Under the pieces are notes generated by a model that had not been told where the DNA came from, did no database searches, and saw only the letters and a program-made list of their open reading frames with translations. The translations under genes and the position numbers were made by a program. 64,000 nucleotides of DNA from an uncultured Lachnospiraceae bacterium (GTDB taxonomy: Bacteria > Bacillota > Clostridia > Lachnospirales > Lachnospiraceae): NCBI GenBank assembly GCA_910586125.1, contig CAJUHP010000015.1:1-64000 (forward strand), read 5' to 3'. Numbering within the stretch: the stretch's first letter is position 1; every line of letters starts with the position of its first letter. This document shows, piece by piece, positions 1 through 8,137 of the stretch.

Positions 1-53
1 CTGCGACCTCTCGGTCCCTAACCGAACGCTCTACCAAACTGAGCCACACGCCG
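1..53 (-). tRNA. tRNA-Pro (anticodon AGG), 3' part beyond the window
   Basis: Read on the minus strand, the 5' acceptor arm CGGCGTG is followed by a D-arm (GCTC...GAGC) and an anticodon arm with stem TTCGG/CCGAG. The loop is TTAGGGA, which gives anticodon AGG for proline. The T-arm and 3' acceptor lie outside the window. The D-arm matches that of the complete tRNA-Pro(CGG) at 62419. It lies 58 bp downstream of rplT on the same strand. An A at the wobble position of a proline tRNA is uncommon in bacteria and would probably need A-to-I editing. Confidence 0.85.
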
Positions 54-61
54 TTCTACAC

Positions 62-91
62 CGCTTCGAAGCAGCCCGCCGCCCCGAAGCG
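62..91. other. Inverted repeat between rplT and tRNA-Pro
   Basis: CGCTTCG at 62-68 pairs with CGAAGCG at 85-91 around a GC-rich loop. A T-rich run at 93-97 follows on the plus strand, so the shape fits a terminator only on that strand, where no gene is visible upstream. On the minus strand it lies between the rplT stop and the tRNA and has no U-tract. Confidence 0.4.
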
Positions 92-111
92 ATTTTTCTT
101 TCAGCTATATC

Positions 112-471
112 TTATGCCGCCAGCTTCTCTTTTGCTACATCCGCCAGCTTTGCAAAACCGACCGCATCGTTGACCGCCATGTCAGCCAGAATCTTGCGGT
201 TCATCTCGACACCGGCCAGCTTCAGACCGTACATAAAACGGCTGTAGGACAAGCCGTTAATACGGGCCGCCGCGTTGATACGGGCAATCCACAGGCTGCG
301 GAACTGTCTCTTTCTCTCTTTTCTTCCGGCATAGGAGCTGGTCAGCGCTCTCATCACCGACTGCTTCGCTACTCTGTACTGCTTTGATCTGGCGCCTCTA
401 TAACCTTTCGCCAGCTTTAATACGCGGTTATGCTTCTTCTTGGCGTTCATGCCGCCTTTTACTCTTGCCAT
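112..471 (-). CDS. rplT: 50S ribosomal protein L20
   Basis: This 119-residue protein has the basic N-terminal extension and globular C-terminal part of L20, with MARVKGG at the start and a long Arg/Lys-rich helix over residues 10-60. The length is typical. L20 binds 23S rRNA early in 50S assembly and, in Bacillus, also represses its own operon by binding the infC leader. It is the third gene of infC-rpmI-rplT, 28 bp after rpmI, with a strong AAGGAGG site before the ATG. The leader described upstream of infC is the probable site of autoregulation. Confidence 0.98.
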   Translation of the reverse strand: MARVKGGMNAKKKHNRVLKLAKGYRGARSKQYRVAKQSVMRALTSSYAGRKERKRQFRSLWIARINAAARINGLSYSRFMYGLKLAGVEMNRKILADMAVNDAVGFAKLADVAKEKLAA

Positions 472-499
472 CTCAGTCTTCCTCCTTCCGCTCTGCCAA

Positions 500-694
500 T
501 CAGTAAGGTAAAATTCTCTGCATTACTTTTGCATTGGTTGCATCGGTAACGGTGGCTTTACGCAGGTTTCTCTTTCTCTTGGTAGACTTCTTGGTCAGGA
601 TATGACTCTTGTAGGCTTTCATTCTCACGAGCTTGCCGGTGCCAGTCTTCTTGAAACGCTTGGCGGCCGATTTGCTTGTCTTTAATTTAGGCAT
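500..694 (-). CDS. rpmI: 50S ribosomal protein L35
   Basis: This 64-residue, very basic protein begins [18 protein letters not shown] and ends in RILPY, both typical of L35. It is a small structural component of the large subunit. It lies between infC and rplT on the minus strand with 20 bp to infC, the conserved bacterial order. The ribosome binding site is AAGGAGG about 9 bp before the ATG. Expression is presumably governed by the shared infC leader. Confidence 0.98.
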   Translation of the reverse strand: MPKLKTSKSAAKRFKKTGTGKLVRMKAYKSHILTKKSTKRKRNLRKATVTDATNAKVMQRILPY

Positions 695-714
695 AACAAT
701 GTTCCTCCTTAAGT

Positions 715-1224
715 TTAATTCCTTTTCTCCGTCAAGAACATGACCAGACTTCTGCCCTCCACCTTCGCAGGCTTATCAACAGTCGCAATATCGGCCAGTT
801 TCTCAGCGAAGTCATCCAAAATGTGTCTGGAATTCGCCATATGGCTCATCTCTCTGCCGCGGAAACGCAAAGTAACTTTTACTTTATCCCCTTTGGAAAT
901 GAACTTACGGGCAGCATTGACCTTTGTGTTCAAATCGTTGGTATCGATATTGGGGGAGAGACGGACTTCCTTGATCTCGATAATCTTCTGCTTTCTCTTC
1001 GCCTCTTTTTCCTTCCGGGCAAGCTCATAGCGATATTTTCCGTAATCGATAATCTTGCAGACCGGAGGCTTCGCCGTCGGCGCAATCTTCACCAGATCCA
1101 GCTCCGCGTCAAGCGCCAGCTTCATGGCGTCTCTGGCAGACATAATTCCCAACTGCTCACCGTTTACTCCAATGACACGGACTTCCTTGTCACGAATCTG
1201 TTCGTTAATCATCAACTCGCTAAT
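715..1224 (-). CDS. infC: Translation initiation factor IF-3 (AUU start)
   Basis: The product (169 residues) has the IF-3 N-domain ([14 protein letters not shown] near the start) and the C-domain with the conserved segment around [13 protein letters not shown]-3 binds the 30S subunit and checks initiator tRNA and start-codon pairing. I place the start at an ATT codon (1224-1222), 7 bp after GGGGGTG. The open frame runs further upstream, but only through the attenuator hairpin and its U-tract. A poor AUU start is the known means of infC autocontrol in other bacteria. An internal ATG at 1212 is the main alternative. Confidence 0.92.
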   Translation of the reverse strand: MSELMINEQIRDKEVRVIGVNGEQLGIMSARDAMKLALDAELDLVKIAPTAKPPVCKIIDYGKYRYELARKEKEAKRKQKIIEIKEVRLSPNIDTNDLNTKVNAARKFISKGDKVKVTLRFRGREMSHMANSRHILDDFAEKLADIATVDKPAKVEGRSLVMFLTEKRN

Positions 1225-1370
1225 GGTCTTGCACCCCCATGGATAAATAAAAAAATGGATAGTCAGACTATCCACCATCCTACGGTACCTGGTACCTTCT
1301 TGAACGCTTAGTCACTTGCTTGTGCTAAGGTGAGAGTGGATACTCTACTTTGTTTTCGTACTCACGACTT
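1225..1370 (-). promoter_or_regulatory. infC operon leader (L20-type)
   Basis: A leader of about 145 nt separates the promoter from infC and carries an intrinsic terminator just before the ribosome binding site. A segment at 1338-1345 (GAGTATCC on the transcript) can pair at 7 of 8 positions with the left arm of that terminator, so it could act as an antiterminator. GGTACC occurs twice at 1285-1297. In Bacillus, L20 binding to such a leader causes premature termination. The assignment here rests on position and structure, not on a model match. Confidence 0.7.
1249..1273 (-). terminator. Attenuator hairpin in the infC leader
   Basis: On the transcript, GGATAGTC pairs with GACTATCC (1257-1273) and seven U residues follow at 1255-1249. 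This is a complete intrinsic terminator placed inside the 5' leader, 25 bp before the infC start. Confidence 0.85.
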
Positions 1371-1374
1371 TCAA

Positions 1375-1403
1375 AGAATACCACAAAAAGAAATCATTGT
1401 CAA
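1375..1403 (-). promoter_or_regulatory. infC-rpmI-rplT promoter
   Basis: A perfect -35 TTGACA (1398-1403) and a -10 TATTCT (1375-1380) are separated by 17 bp, with an extended -10 TG one base before the hexamer. It reads toward infC. Confidence 0.88.
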
Positions 1404-1468
1404 GCGCTTTCTCATATATTTTTTTGATGTTTTTTCAATGATTCTTATCAACTTCCTTCTCAGAAATC

Positions 1469-1497
1469 TTGACCCGCCCCGCTTCTCCCTTTATACT
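1469..1497 (+). promoter_or_regulatory. aroE-aroA promoter
   Basis: TTGACC (1469-1474) and TATACT (1492-1497) are 17 bp apart, about 90 bp before the aroE start. The predicted transcript has a leader of roughly 80 nt with no obvious terminator. Confidence 0.75.
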
Positions 1498-1585
1498 GGT
1501 ATCAGGACCGTTTTCTGCGCGCAATTGCGATTGCAGATTCGGACGCCAAAAACGCCCCGGCGGCGCACAAGGAGGATATCATCCC

Positions 1586-2344
1586 ATGGAATACGGACTG
1601 ATCGGAGAAAAATTGGGACACAGCTTCTCTCCTCTCATACACAGACGGTTGGCTTCCTACCGCTACGACCTGGTTCCCTTAAACCGGGAAGAATTTGTTT
1701 CTTTTATGAAGGCCAAAGAATTCCGGGGGATCAATGTCACGATCCCCTACAAAAAAGACGTGATTCCCTATCTGGACGAGATGGATGAGGCGGCCCGCGC
1801 CATCGGCGCGGTCAACACGATCGTCAACCGCGGCGGCCGCCTTTGCGGCTACAATACCGACTGCCCCGGTTTTCTCTACATGTTAAGGCGGACCGGCATA
1901 CAGGCCGCCGGAAAAAAGACGCTGGTCTTAGGAAGCGGCGGCGCGGCGCAGGCCATTTTAGCCGCCCTGTCAATGGCAGAGGCCGGACCTGTCATCTGCG
2001 TCAGCCGGTCCCCAAAGAGCGGCGCCGTTACCTACGAGGAATGTTCCAGGCTTCACCGCGACGCCCGGCTGATCGTCAATACGACGCCCGTTGGCATGTA
2101 TCCCCATACGGAAGAAACACCCCTCAATCTGACGCCCTTTGCTGACTGTGAAGCCGTTTTGGACATCATCTACAACCCGGCCGAAACCCAGCTCACCGCC
2201 CAGGCCAAAAGCCTCGGCATCCAGGCGTCCACTGGCCTGTCCATGCTGGTGGCTCAAGCCAAATATGCCTGCGATCGATTTCTGGAAAATACCCAGGACG
2301 ACAGCTTGATCGAGACGATCATGGAGGAGTTGAAACATGTCTAA
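1586..2344 (+). CDS. aroE: Shikimate dehydrogenase
   Basis: This 252-residue enzyme reduces 3-dehydroshikimate to shikimate with NADPH. The N-terminal substrate domain shows the SxS motif in GHSFSPLIH, the catalytic lysine in NVTIPYKK, and the NTDCPG segment. The dinucleotide-binding loop is GSGGAAQA near residue 115, and the C-terminal STGLSMLVAQA motif is present. It is slightly short for the family (about 270). The start follows AAGGAGG (1569-1575) by 10 bp; an upstream in-frame extension lacks such a site. It overlaps aroA by 8 bp. Confidence 0.95.
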   Translation: MEYGLIGEKLGHSFSPLIHRRLASYRYDLVPLNREEFVSFMKAKEFRGINVTIPYKKDVIPYLDEMDEAARAIGAVNTIVNRGGRLCGYNTDCPGFLYMLRRTGIQAAGKKTLVLGSGGAAQAILAALSMAEAGPVICVSRSPKSGAVTYEECSRLHRDARLIVNTTPVGMYPHTEETPLNLTPFADCEAVLDIIYNPAETQLTAQAKSLGIQASTGLSMLVAQAKYACDRFLENTQDDSLIETIMEELKHV

Positions 2345-3677
2345 TCCCCATCCTGGCAGCTATGCTGTCCCCTGCATTTTTGATCCCAAAAGGACGCTCG
2401 CCTCTCCCCTGACGGTTTCCGTTCCCGGCTCCAAGAGCATCACCAACCGGGCCATGCTCCTGGCTCTTCTGGCCGACGGCGTCACCACTCTGGAGGGCTG
2501 TCTGTTCAGTGACGACTCCAGACATTTTCTCGCCTGTGTCCGCGATCTCGGTTTCCCCGTGCGTGCGGACGAAAAAACGGGCGCCGTCTCGATCACCGGT
2601 TTCGGCGGCCGCATCCCCAAAAAGGAAGCGTCCCTGTATGTGGGAAGCGCCGGAACCGCCGCCCGTTTTCTCACTGCGCTGGCCGGAACTTCCCACGGGG
2701 TCTATCACCTGGACGCCTCTTTGCAGATGAGGAGGCGGCCCATGGCGCCCCTTCTCGCCTCTCTGCGCGAGCTGGGAGCTGAAATCATCTGTGAGGACAG
2801 AGAAGGCTTTTTTCCTTTTACCGTCAAAGGGCACGGATTTTGCCGCCGGAATCTGACTGTCAATATTGAGCAGAGCAGCCAGTTTTTAAGCGCTCTGCTG
2901 ATCGCTGCCGTCTGTTCCAACCAGGATATCTCCATCCAAACACAGGGGAGCCATGGCATGTCCTACATCGCCATAACCACCCGGATGATGGAGCAGTTTG
3001 GGATACGAATCCAAACCCATGACCAGGGCCGTTCCTTTCTCATCCCAGGCGGACAGTCCTACCAGGCGAGACACTACCAAATCGAGCCGGATGTATCCGC
3101 CGCCTGCTATTTTTACGCTATGGCCCCTCTGCTCGGCATTCCGGTCCTTGTCGAAAACGTACATTGGTCCTCCATGCAGGGGGATATCCAATTTCTGCAG
3201 CTTCTTGTCCGGATGGGCTGCCTTCTGACCGAAACCGAGAAGGGCATTCTCCTGGAGGGGCCGGCCGGGGGCGTTTACGATGGGATCACCGCCGATCTGA
3301 GCGCCTGTTCCGATCAGGCGATCACCCTGGCGGCGCTGGCCCCCTTCGCCAATACGCCCACCGTGATAACAGAAATCGGCCATATCCGCTATCAGGAGAG
3401 CGACCGCATCGCCGCCATCGCCGCCGAGCTGACCCGCATGGGAGTCCCCTGCCGGGAAGAGCCGGATCGCATCACGATCTGGCCGAAACCGCCGTATGCC
3501 GCCGCTGTCCAAACCTACGACGACCACCGTATGGCCATGGGCTTTTCCCTCACCGGACTGAGAGCCTCGGGGATCGTCATCGAAGATCCCGGCTGCTGCC
3601 GGAAAACCTTTGAGACCTATTTTGATGTTCTGGACGATGTCGTATCGCGCCTGCCAAGCAAAAAAACTGCCCTCTGA
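2337..3677 (+). CDS. aroA: 3-phosphoshikimate 1-carboxyvinyltransferase (EPSP synthase)
   Basis: This 446-residue enzyme joins PEP to shikimate-3-phosphate, the sixth step of the shikimate pathway. Visible motifs are PGSKSITNRAMLLA near residue 30, the PEP-binding GSAGTAARFL near 103, QSSQFLSALL near 180, and DDHRMAMGFSL near 395. The length is typical for the two-domain inverted barrel. It starts inside the end of aroE (8-bp overlap), indicating translational coupling. It converges on moeA with only 8 bp between the stops and no clear terminator. aroB lies separately at the far end of the window. Confidence 0.97.
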   Translation: MSNPHPGSYAVPCIFDPKRTLASPLTVSVPGSKSITNRAMLLALLADGVTTLEGCLFSDDSRHFLACVRDLGFPVRADEKTGAVSITGFGGRIPKKEASLYVGSAGTAARFLTALAGTSHGVYHLDASLQMRRRPMAPLLASLRELGAEIICEDREGFFPFTVKGHGFCRRNLTVNIEQSSQFLSALLIAAVCSNQDISIQTQGSHGMSYIAITTRMMEQFGIRIQTHDQGRSFLIPGGQSYQARHYQIEPDVSAACYFYAMAPLLGIPVLVENVHWSSMQGDIQFLQLLVRMGCLLTETEKGILLEGPAGGVYDGITADLSACSDQAITLAALAPFANTPTVITEIGHIRYQESDRIAAIAAELTRMGVPCREEPDRITIWPKPPYAAAVQTYDDHRMAMGFSLTGLRASGIVIEDPGCCRKTFETYFDVLDDVVSRLPSKKTAL

Positions 3678-3685
3678 TCCGTCTG

Positions 3686-4939
3686 TCAGAAACGTTCATT
3701 CAGCAGCCATACCCGGACCGTATCGCCTTTTTCCACCGACGCGGTTCCCGGCGCGATATCCACCAGACAATTGCAGCCCTTCATCGAGGACAGCACACCG
3801 GAGGAATGCAGGCCGTCCGGCAGGCTCACATGGCCGTCTTTGTATCTGGCGCGGATAAACCGCCGCCCATGGCTGGCTTTGGGAAAAACATCGTCCATAA
3901 TCCCCGATACCACCGGCACAGACAGAGAATCATCCCCAGTCAGCTTTGCTAACATCGGGCGAACCAGAATCTCCAGATTTGCCGCCGCTCCAAACGGGTT
4001 GCCGGATAAACTGACCACGGGAATTCCCCCATACAGAGAAAAGATCGTCGGCGTCCCCGGCTTTAACCGGACACGCCAGAATATCTTCTCGGCGCCGATA
4101 TACGCAAGCGCCTCATGGAGAATATCCTTCTTGCCCACCGATACACCGCCCGTGGTCAGAATCAGATCCGCGCCGTCCTTCGCCGCCCTGCGGATCGCGC
4201 TGCCCACGGCTTTCCCATCGTCCCCTACGCTCTCCACGCGCCAAGGCGCCAGGCCAAGCTCTGTCAGTCTGGCCGTAAGCAGATACTGATTGCTGTCATA
4301 GATTTTTCCGGGAAGCAGAGGCTGCCCCGGCTGCACCACCTCATCCCCTGTCGTAAACAGCACGATGCGGGGTTTTCTTCGCACGGGAACCCGCCCGCAA
4401 CCCATTCCGGCCAGAATTCCCAGCTCCACATACCATAACTTCTCTCCCTTGGCACACATCCGCGTACCGGCCCGAAAATCTTCGCCCCGGTCACAGTAAT
4501 TCGCATGGGGAGACATCTCTTCATAAATCTCCACGGTCTCCTCCCCGTAATCGGTGCTCTCCTGACGCAGACAGCAGTCGCAGCCGGCCGGAATAGCCGC
4601 ACCGGTCATAATGCGGACCGCCTGTCCCGGCTCCACGACGCGCTGGGAAGCCTGCCCGGCGTCCACCTCCTCCACTACCTTAAGGCGCGCCGGATGCTCT
4701 CTGGAGGCCCCCGCCGTGTCGGCGGCGCGGCAGGCATACCCGTCCACCGGCGAACGGTTAAAGGGCGGATTGTCCTGCTTTGCTGTCATATCCTCCGCCA
4801 GAATTCTCCCCAGACTTTCTTCCAGGGAAACCCATTCCACGTCCGCAATCTCCGCGGTATGGCCGCTCATGCAGGCCGCCGCCTCCTCTACCGTGACATT
4901 TTCCCGGTATGTCCTCTCTCTCTCGGATCGTTCTGCCAT
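3686..4939 (-). CDS. moeA: Molybdopterin molybdenumtransferase
   Basis: This protein (417 residues) inserts molybdate into adenylylated molybdopterin, the last step of cofactor assembly. It has the MoeA N-terminal segment (NPPFNRSPVDGYA near residue 65), MTGAAIPAGCD near 115, the MoCF domain with FTTGDEV and LTTGGVSVGKKD, and the SLSGNPFGA loop. The ATG at 4939 follows AAAGGAG by 7 bp; a TTG six codons upstream is less likely. It is the last gene of the molybdenum operon and begins 1 bp after the preceding stop. Confidence 0.96.
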   Translation of the reverse strand: MAERSERERTYRENVTVEEAAACMSGHTAEIADVEWVSLEESLGRILAEDMTAKQDNPPFNRSPVDGYACRAADTAGASREHPARLKVVEEVDAGQASQRVVEPGQAVRIMTGAAIPAGCDCCLRQESTDYGEETVEIYEEMSPHANYCDRGEDFRAGTRMCAKGEKLWYVELGILAGMGCGRVPVRRKPRIVLFTTGDEVVQPGQPLLPGKIYDSNQYLLTARLTELGLAPWRVESVGDDGKAVGSAIRRAAKDGADLILTTGGVSVGKKDILHEALAYIGAEKIFWRVRLKPGTPTIFSLYGGIPVVSLSGNPFGAAANLEILVRPMLAKLTGDDSLSVPVVSGIMDDVFPKASHGRRFIRARYKDGHVSLPDGLHSSGVLSSMKGCNCLVDIAPGTASVEKGDTVRVWLLNERF

Positions 4940-4940
4940 A

Positions 4941-5966
4941 TCAGACTCCTTTTCCAAAACCGCAGTTTGGATAGTGGCACACCGGGCAGCCTAAGCACAA
5001 GCCGCCGTTGCCCATATGGGCCAGCTCCTGCTTTGTCACCGGCACGCCCGCGGCGATCCGGGGCAGCACCAGATCAAACACCGTAGCTTTCGCATACATC
5101 ACGCAGCCCGGCAGCCCCATCACCGGCGTCCCATCCTCGAAATACCCCAGCAGGAACATGGCTCCCGGCAGAACCGGCGCTCCGTAAGTCACAATTCTGG
5201 CTCCCGTATCCCGGATGGCGCCCGGCGTCAAATCATCTGGGTCCACGCTCATGCCGCCGGTGCAGACAATCAGATCCATCCCCTGGTTTTTCAGCTCCAG
5301 AACGGCTGCCGTGATCTTTTCCTTATCGTCGTTCACCGTGATATGCCCGCCTGCCTGAATGCCGAATCCGGCCAGCTTCTCCAAAATCACCGGTGTGAAC
5401 GTATCCTGAATGCGCCCATAAAACACTTCGCTTCCGGTGGTCACAATCCCGGCTCGCATCGGCCGATAGGGGACAAGCCGCGCCAGCGGTTCCTCCCCGG
5501 CTGCCCGTCTGACCTGCTCCATTTTTTCTCTGGCAATGACCAGCGGAATTACGCGGGTGCCAAGCAGTTTGTCTCCCTTTTTCACCGGTGTGTTGGTGTG
5601 CCGGCTGGCGATCATGATCTCGTCAATCTCGTTTACTGCGTTCAGCCTGGGGATATCAATCTGAAACAGGCCGTCGCAGCCGGCCGTCAGCTCAATCTTT
5701 CCCTCTTTCACCGGACTGGCTGTCATATTTTCATTCTGGCAGATTTCCCGAAGAATCTCCGCCGCATCGTTCTCATGAAGTGTATTCTCGTCCTTTTCCC
5801 AGATATAAAGATGATCCTTTCCCAGAGACAAAAGCACCGGAATGTCTTCCTTTGTCACCACATGGCCCTTGCGAAAAGCCGTATCCTTCACCACGTCCTT
5901 GACAATACGGGTAATGTCATGGCAGAGAACATGCCCCACCGCGTCGGTCGTATTGATCAGCTTCAT
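4941..5966 (-). CDS. MoeA-like molybdopterin-binding protein with Cys-rich C-terminus
   Basis: This 341-residue protein has a MoCF-type fold in its second half: GIVTTGSEVFYG near residue 180, VCTGGMSVDPDD near 245, and GLPGCVMYA near 290. The first half, beginning MKLINTTDAVGHVLCHDITR, resembles the N-terminal part of MoeA-like proteins rather than MoeA itself. The tail CLGCPVCHYPNC holds four cysteines and could bind a metal. The ATG at 5966 follows AGGAGAGG; the frame is open further upstream but without a good site. It lies between mogA and moeA, so a role in cofactor maturation or delivery is likely but unproven. Confidence 0.85.
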   Translation of the reverse strand: MKLINTTDAVGHVLCHDITRIVKDVVKDTAFRKGHVVTKEDIPVLLSLGKDHLYIWEKDENTLHENDAAEILREICQNENMTASPVKEGKIELTAGCDGLFQIDIPRLNAVNEIDEIMIASRHTNTPVKKGDKLLGTRVIPLVIAREKMEQVRRAAGEEPLARLVPYRPMRAGIVTTGSEVFYGRIQDTFTPVILEKLAGFGIQAGGHITVNDDKEKITAAVLELKNQGMDLIVCTGGMSVDPDDLTPGAIRDTGARIVTYGAPVLPGAMFLLGYFEDGTPVMGLPGCVMYAKATVFDLVLPRIAAGVPVTKQELAHMGNGGLCLGCPVCHYPNCGFGKGV

Positions 5967-6069
5967 TGTTCTTTCCTCTCCTTTTCCTATATCTCCTGCT
6001 GCCCGATTGCGCTGCCGGACCAGCCATTTTTCACCTTTTCTATCCTTTCTATCCAGGATATGCTTCCCA

Positions 6070-6570
6070 TCAATCACGCCTGGCGCAGTTGGATGCCTCC
6101 CCAGTCAAAATCTGCAGACCATGCTCCAACTGCGGTAAAATATATTCCAAACATTCCCGCACCGCCTTGGGGCTGCCGGGCAGATTGACGATCAGGGTTC
6201 TGCGTCGGATTCCCGCGGCGGCCCGGCTCAGCATGGCCCGCCCTGTAAAGCGCAGGCTGTAGGCCCGCATGGCCTCCGGAATTCCGGGAACCTGCCGTTC
6301 TGTGATATCCGCCGTCGCCTCCGGCATACAGTCTCTCTCCGAAAAGCCGGTCCCCCCTGTGGTCAGAATCAAATCGGCCAGACCCTCGTCCGCAATCCGG
6401 GCCATCTCCCGGCCCAGTATCTGCCGGTCATCCGGCAGTATAATCTGATGCACCACCTCATATCCGCTCTCCGCCAGCATCCCGGCGATCACAGGCCCGC
6501 TCAGATCCTCCCTCTCCCCGGCATAACCGGAATCGCTCGACGTAATCACCGCCGCCCGCATTCTGCTCAT
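6070..6570 (-). CDS. mogA: Molybdopterin adenylyltransferase (MogA/MoaB family)
   Basis: This 166-residue single-domain protein adenylylates molybdopterin before metal insertion. It shows the MoCF nucleotide motif LTTGGTGFSERD near residue 89 and the NLPGSPKAVRE loop near 128, with SSDSGYAGEREDLSG at the N-terminus. The length matches MogA/MoaB. AGGAGGATAGCG precedes the ATG, and the gene starts 2 bp after the moaA stop. MogA and MoaB cannot be told apart firmly from sequence alone, but the pathway step is the same. Confidence 0.93.
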   Translation of the reverse strand: MSRMRAAVITSSDSGYAGEREDLSGPVIAGMLAESGYEVVHQIILPDDRQILGREMARIADEGLADLILTTGGTGFSERDCMPEATADITERQVPGIPEAMRAYSLRFTGRAMLSRAAAGIRRRTLIVNLPGSPKAVRECLEYILPQLEHGLQILTGEASNCARRD

Positions 6571-6572
6571 CG

Positions 6573-7550
6573 CTATCCTCCTATCTGCGACATCGCTCGC
6601 TGTTCTTCTTCCGTATCCAAAACTTCTTCCAGAAAATGATGACTCGCCGGCTTGTGCAAAATGGCATCCTGGATAACAGCCTTCAGTTTTTGGCTGTCCG
6701 CGCCGGAGCGAAGAAGGCTCCGCAGATCATGTCCGGTATCATACTGTAGGCACGTTTTTAAAAATCCTTCCGCCGTCAGACGGACCCGATTGCACTGTTC
6801 GCAGAACTTGTGACTGATGGAACTGACAAATCCTATTTTTCCGGCAAAGCCCTCCAGCGAGTAATAATGGCTGGGGCCGTTTCCCAGCTTTTTCTCATAT
6901 GGCGTCATGGGGCCATAGACCCGCTCCAAAACGGCCCGGATCTGTTCTTCGCTGCAGAAGGGGAATTTTCGCCCGTATCCGATCGGCATCATCTCAATAA
7001 AGCGCACGTGAACCGGCGCCGTCTTTGCAAGGCCCGCCAAAGCCGTCAGGTTCTCCTCCTCTGTCATGATGGGAACACAGTTGATTTTCAGAGGAATCTG
7101 CGGGTAGGCAAGCGCCTCCTGGATTCCCTCCAAAACCTGAGAAAGCTGGTCGCGGCGAGTCACTTCCTCATACTGTTTACGATCAAGCGTATCCAGACTG
7201 ATATTGACCGCGTCCACACCGGCCGCAGCCAGCCGGCCCATCTGTTCCTTTAAAAGAACGCCGTTCGTCGTCAGCGTCACCTTTTCAATCCCCGGAATCT
7301 GTTTCAGCTTGCCGATCAGCACATCGTTGTCGCGGCGCACCAGAGGTTCACCGCCGGTCACTTTGATTTTCTTCAGTCCCATCTGCGCCATCAGGATACA
7401 GACATACACAATCTCGTCATAGCTCAGAATTTCTTCCTGCGATAAAGAGTGCATTCCCTCCTGCGGCATACAATATACACAGCGCAGGTTGCACCGGTCC
7501 GTGATGGAAATCCGGATATAATCAATATCTCGCCCGGTCTGATCTCTCAT
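6573..7550 (-). CDS. moaA: GTP 3',8-cyclase
   Basis: This 325-residue radical SAM enzyme starts molybdenum cofactor synthesis by cyclising GTP. The N-terminal cluster motif CNLRCVYC is at residues 20-27, the second cluster motif is CEQC with a third Cys 13 residues later, and the protein ends in the Gly-Gly that the family needs for activity. The TGGEP motif is present near residue 65. The ATG at 7550 follows GGGAGG; a longer frame is open upstream but overlaps moaC. It overlaps moaC by 4 bp. Confidence 0.97.
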   Translation of the reverse strand: MRDQTGRDIDYIRISITDRCNLRCVYCMPQEGMHSLSQEEILSYDEIVYVCILMAQMGLKKIKVTGGEPLVRRDNDVLIGKLKQIPGIEKVTLTTNGVLLKEQMGRLAAAGVDAVNISLDTLDRKQYEEVTRRDQLSQVLEGIQEALAYPQIPLKINCVPIMTEEENLTALAGLAKTAPVHVRFIEMMPIGYGRKFPFCSEEQIRAVLERVYGPMTPYEKKLGNGPSHYYSLEGFAGKIGFVSSISHKFCEQCNRVRLTAEGFLKTCLQYDTGHDLRSLLRSGADSQKLKAVIQDAILHKPASHHFLEEVLDTEEEQRAMSQIGG

Positions 7551-8059
7551 GGATTTCCTCCCTCCTGCCGGCCCGGATTGATAAAATGCCCGCTCTTGCC
7601 GCCGCATTTTTCCACCAGATGCACGTCAAAGATTTCCATGGTCTTGTCAATCGCTTTGCACATGTCATAAATGGTCAGAAGCGCCACGCTGACCCCGGTC
7701 AGCGCCTCCATCTCCACGCCGGTCTGTCCCTCCGTTTTCACCGTACAGACCGCTGTGATGGTCCCGGCTTCCTCGTCGGTCTCAAAATCCACACTGCACT
7801 TTTGCAGCAGCAGCGTATGGCACATGGGAATCAAGGAGGAGGTCTGCTTCACCCCCATGATTCCGGCCACTCTCGCCACGCCAAGCACGTCGCCCTTTTT
7901 TACGCTGCCTGTCCGCACCGCCTCCATGATGGCCGGACAGACCCGAATCCGGCCGCTGGCCACCGCCGTTCGGGACGTCACGGCCTTGCCGGAAACATCC
8001 ACCATCACAGCGTTTCCCTTTTTGTCAAAATGCGTCAGCCCGCTGTCCATTTGCTCCAT
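7547..8059 (-). CDS. moaC: Cyclic pyranopterin monophosphate synthase
   Basis: This 170-residue enzyme acts after MoaA to form cyclic pyranopterin monophosphate. Typical MoaC segments are [17 protein letters not shown] near residue 20, IPMCHTLLL near 77, the [18 protein letters not shown] block near 120, and KCGGKSG near the C-terminus. The length is normal. The start at 8059 directly follows GGGAGGAAG; an ATG seven codons upstream lies before that site. It overlaps moaA by 4 bp. Confidence 0.96.
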   Translation of the reverse strand: MEQMDSGLTHFDKKGNAVMVDVSGKAVTSRTAVASGRIRVCPAIMEAVRTGSVKKGDVLGVARVAGIMGVKQTSSLIPMCHTLLLQKCSVDFETDEEAGTITAVCTVKTEGQTGVEMEALTGVSVALLTIYDMCKAIDKTMEIFDVHLVEKCGGKSGHFINPGRQEGGNP

Positions 8060-8137
8060 TTTCTTCCTCCCATATGACACTGTATCCTGTATTGTTACCG
8101 GCAGAAGATCTTCGGTCTTCCCCTGGTATTTTCTGTA

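Noticed and set aside
5016..6188. Long open frame (390 codons) antisense to the MoeA-like gene
   Set aside because: Shadow of the coding strand with no site or family; the minus-strand gene has clear motifs and coupling.
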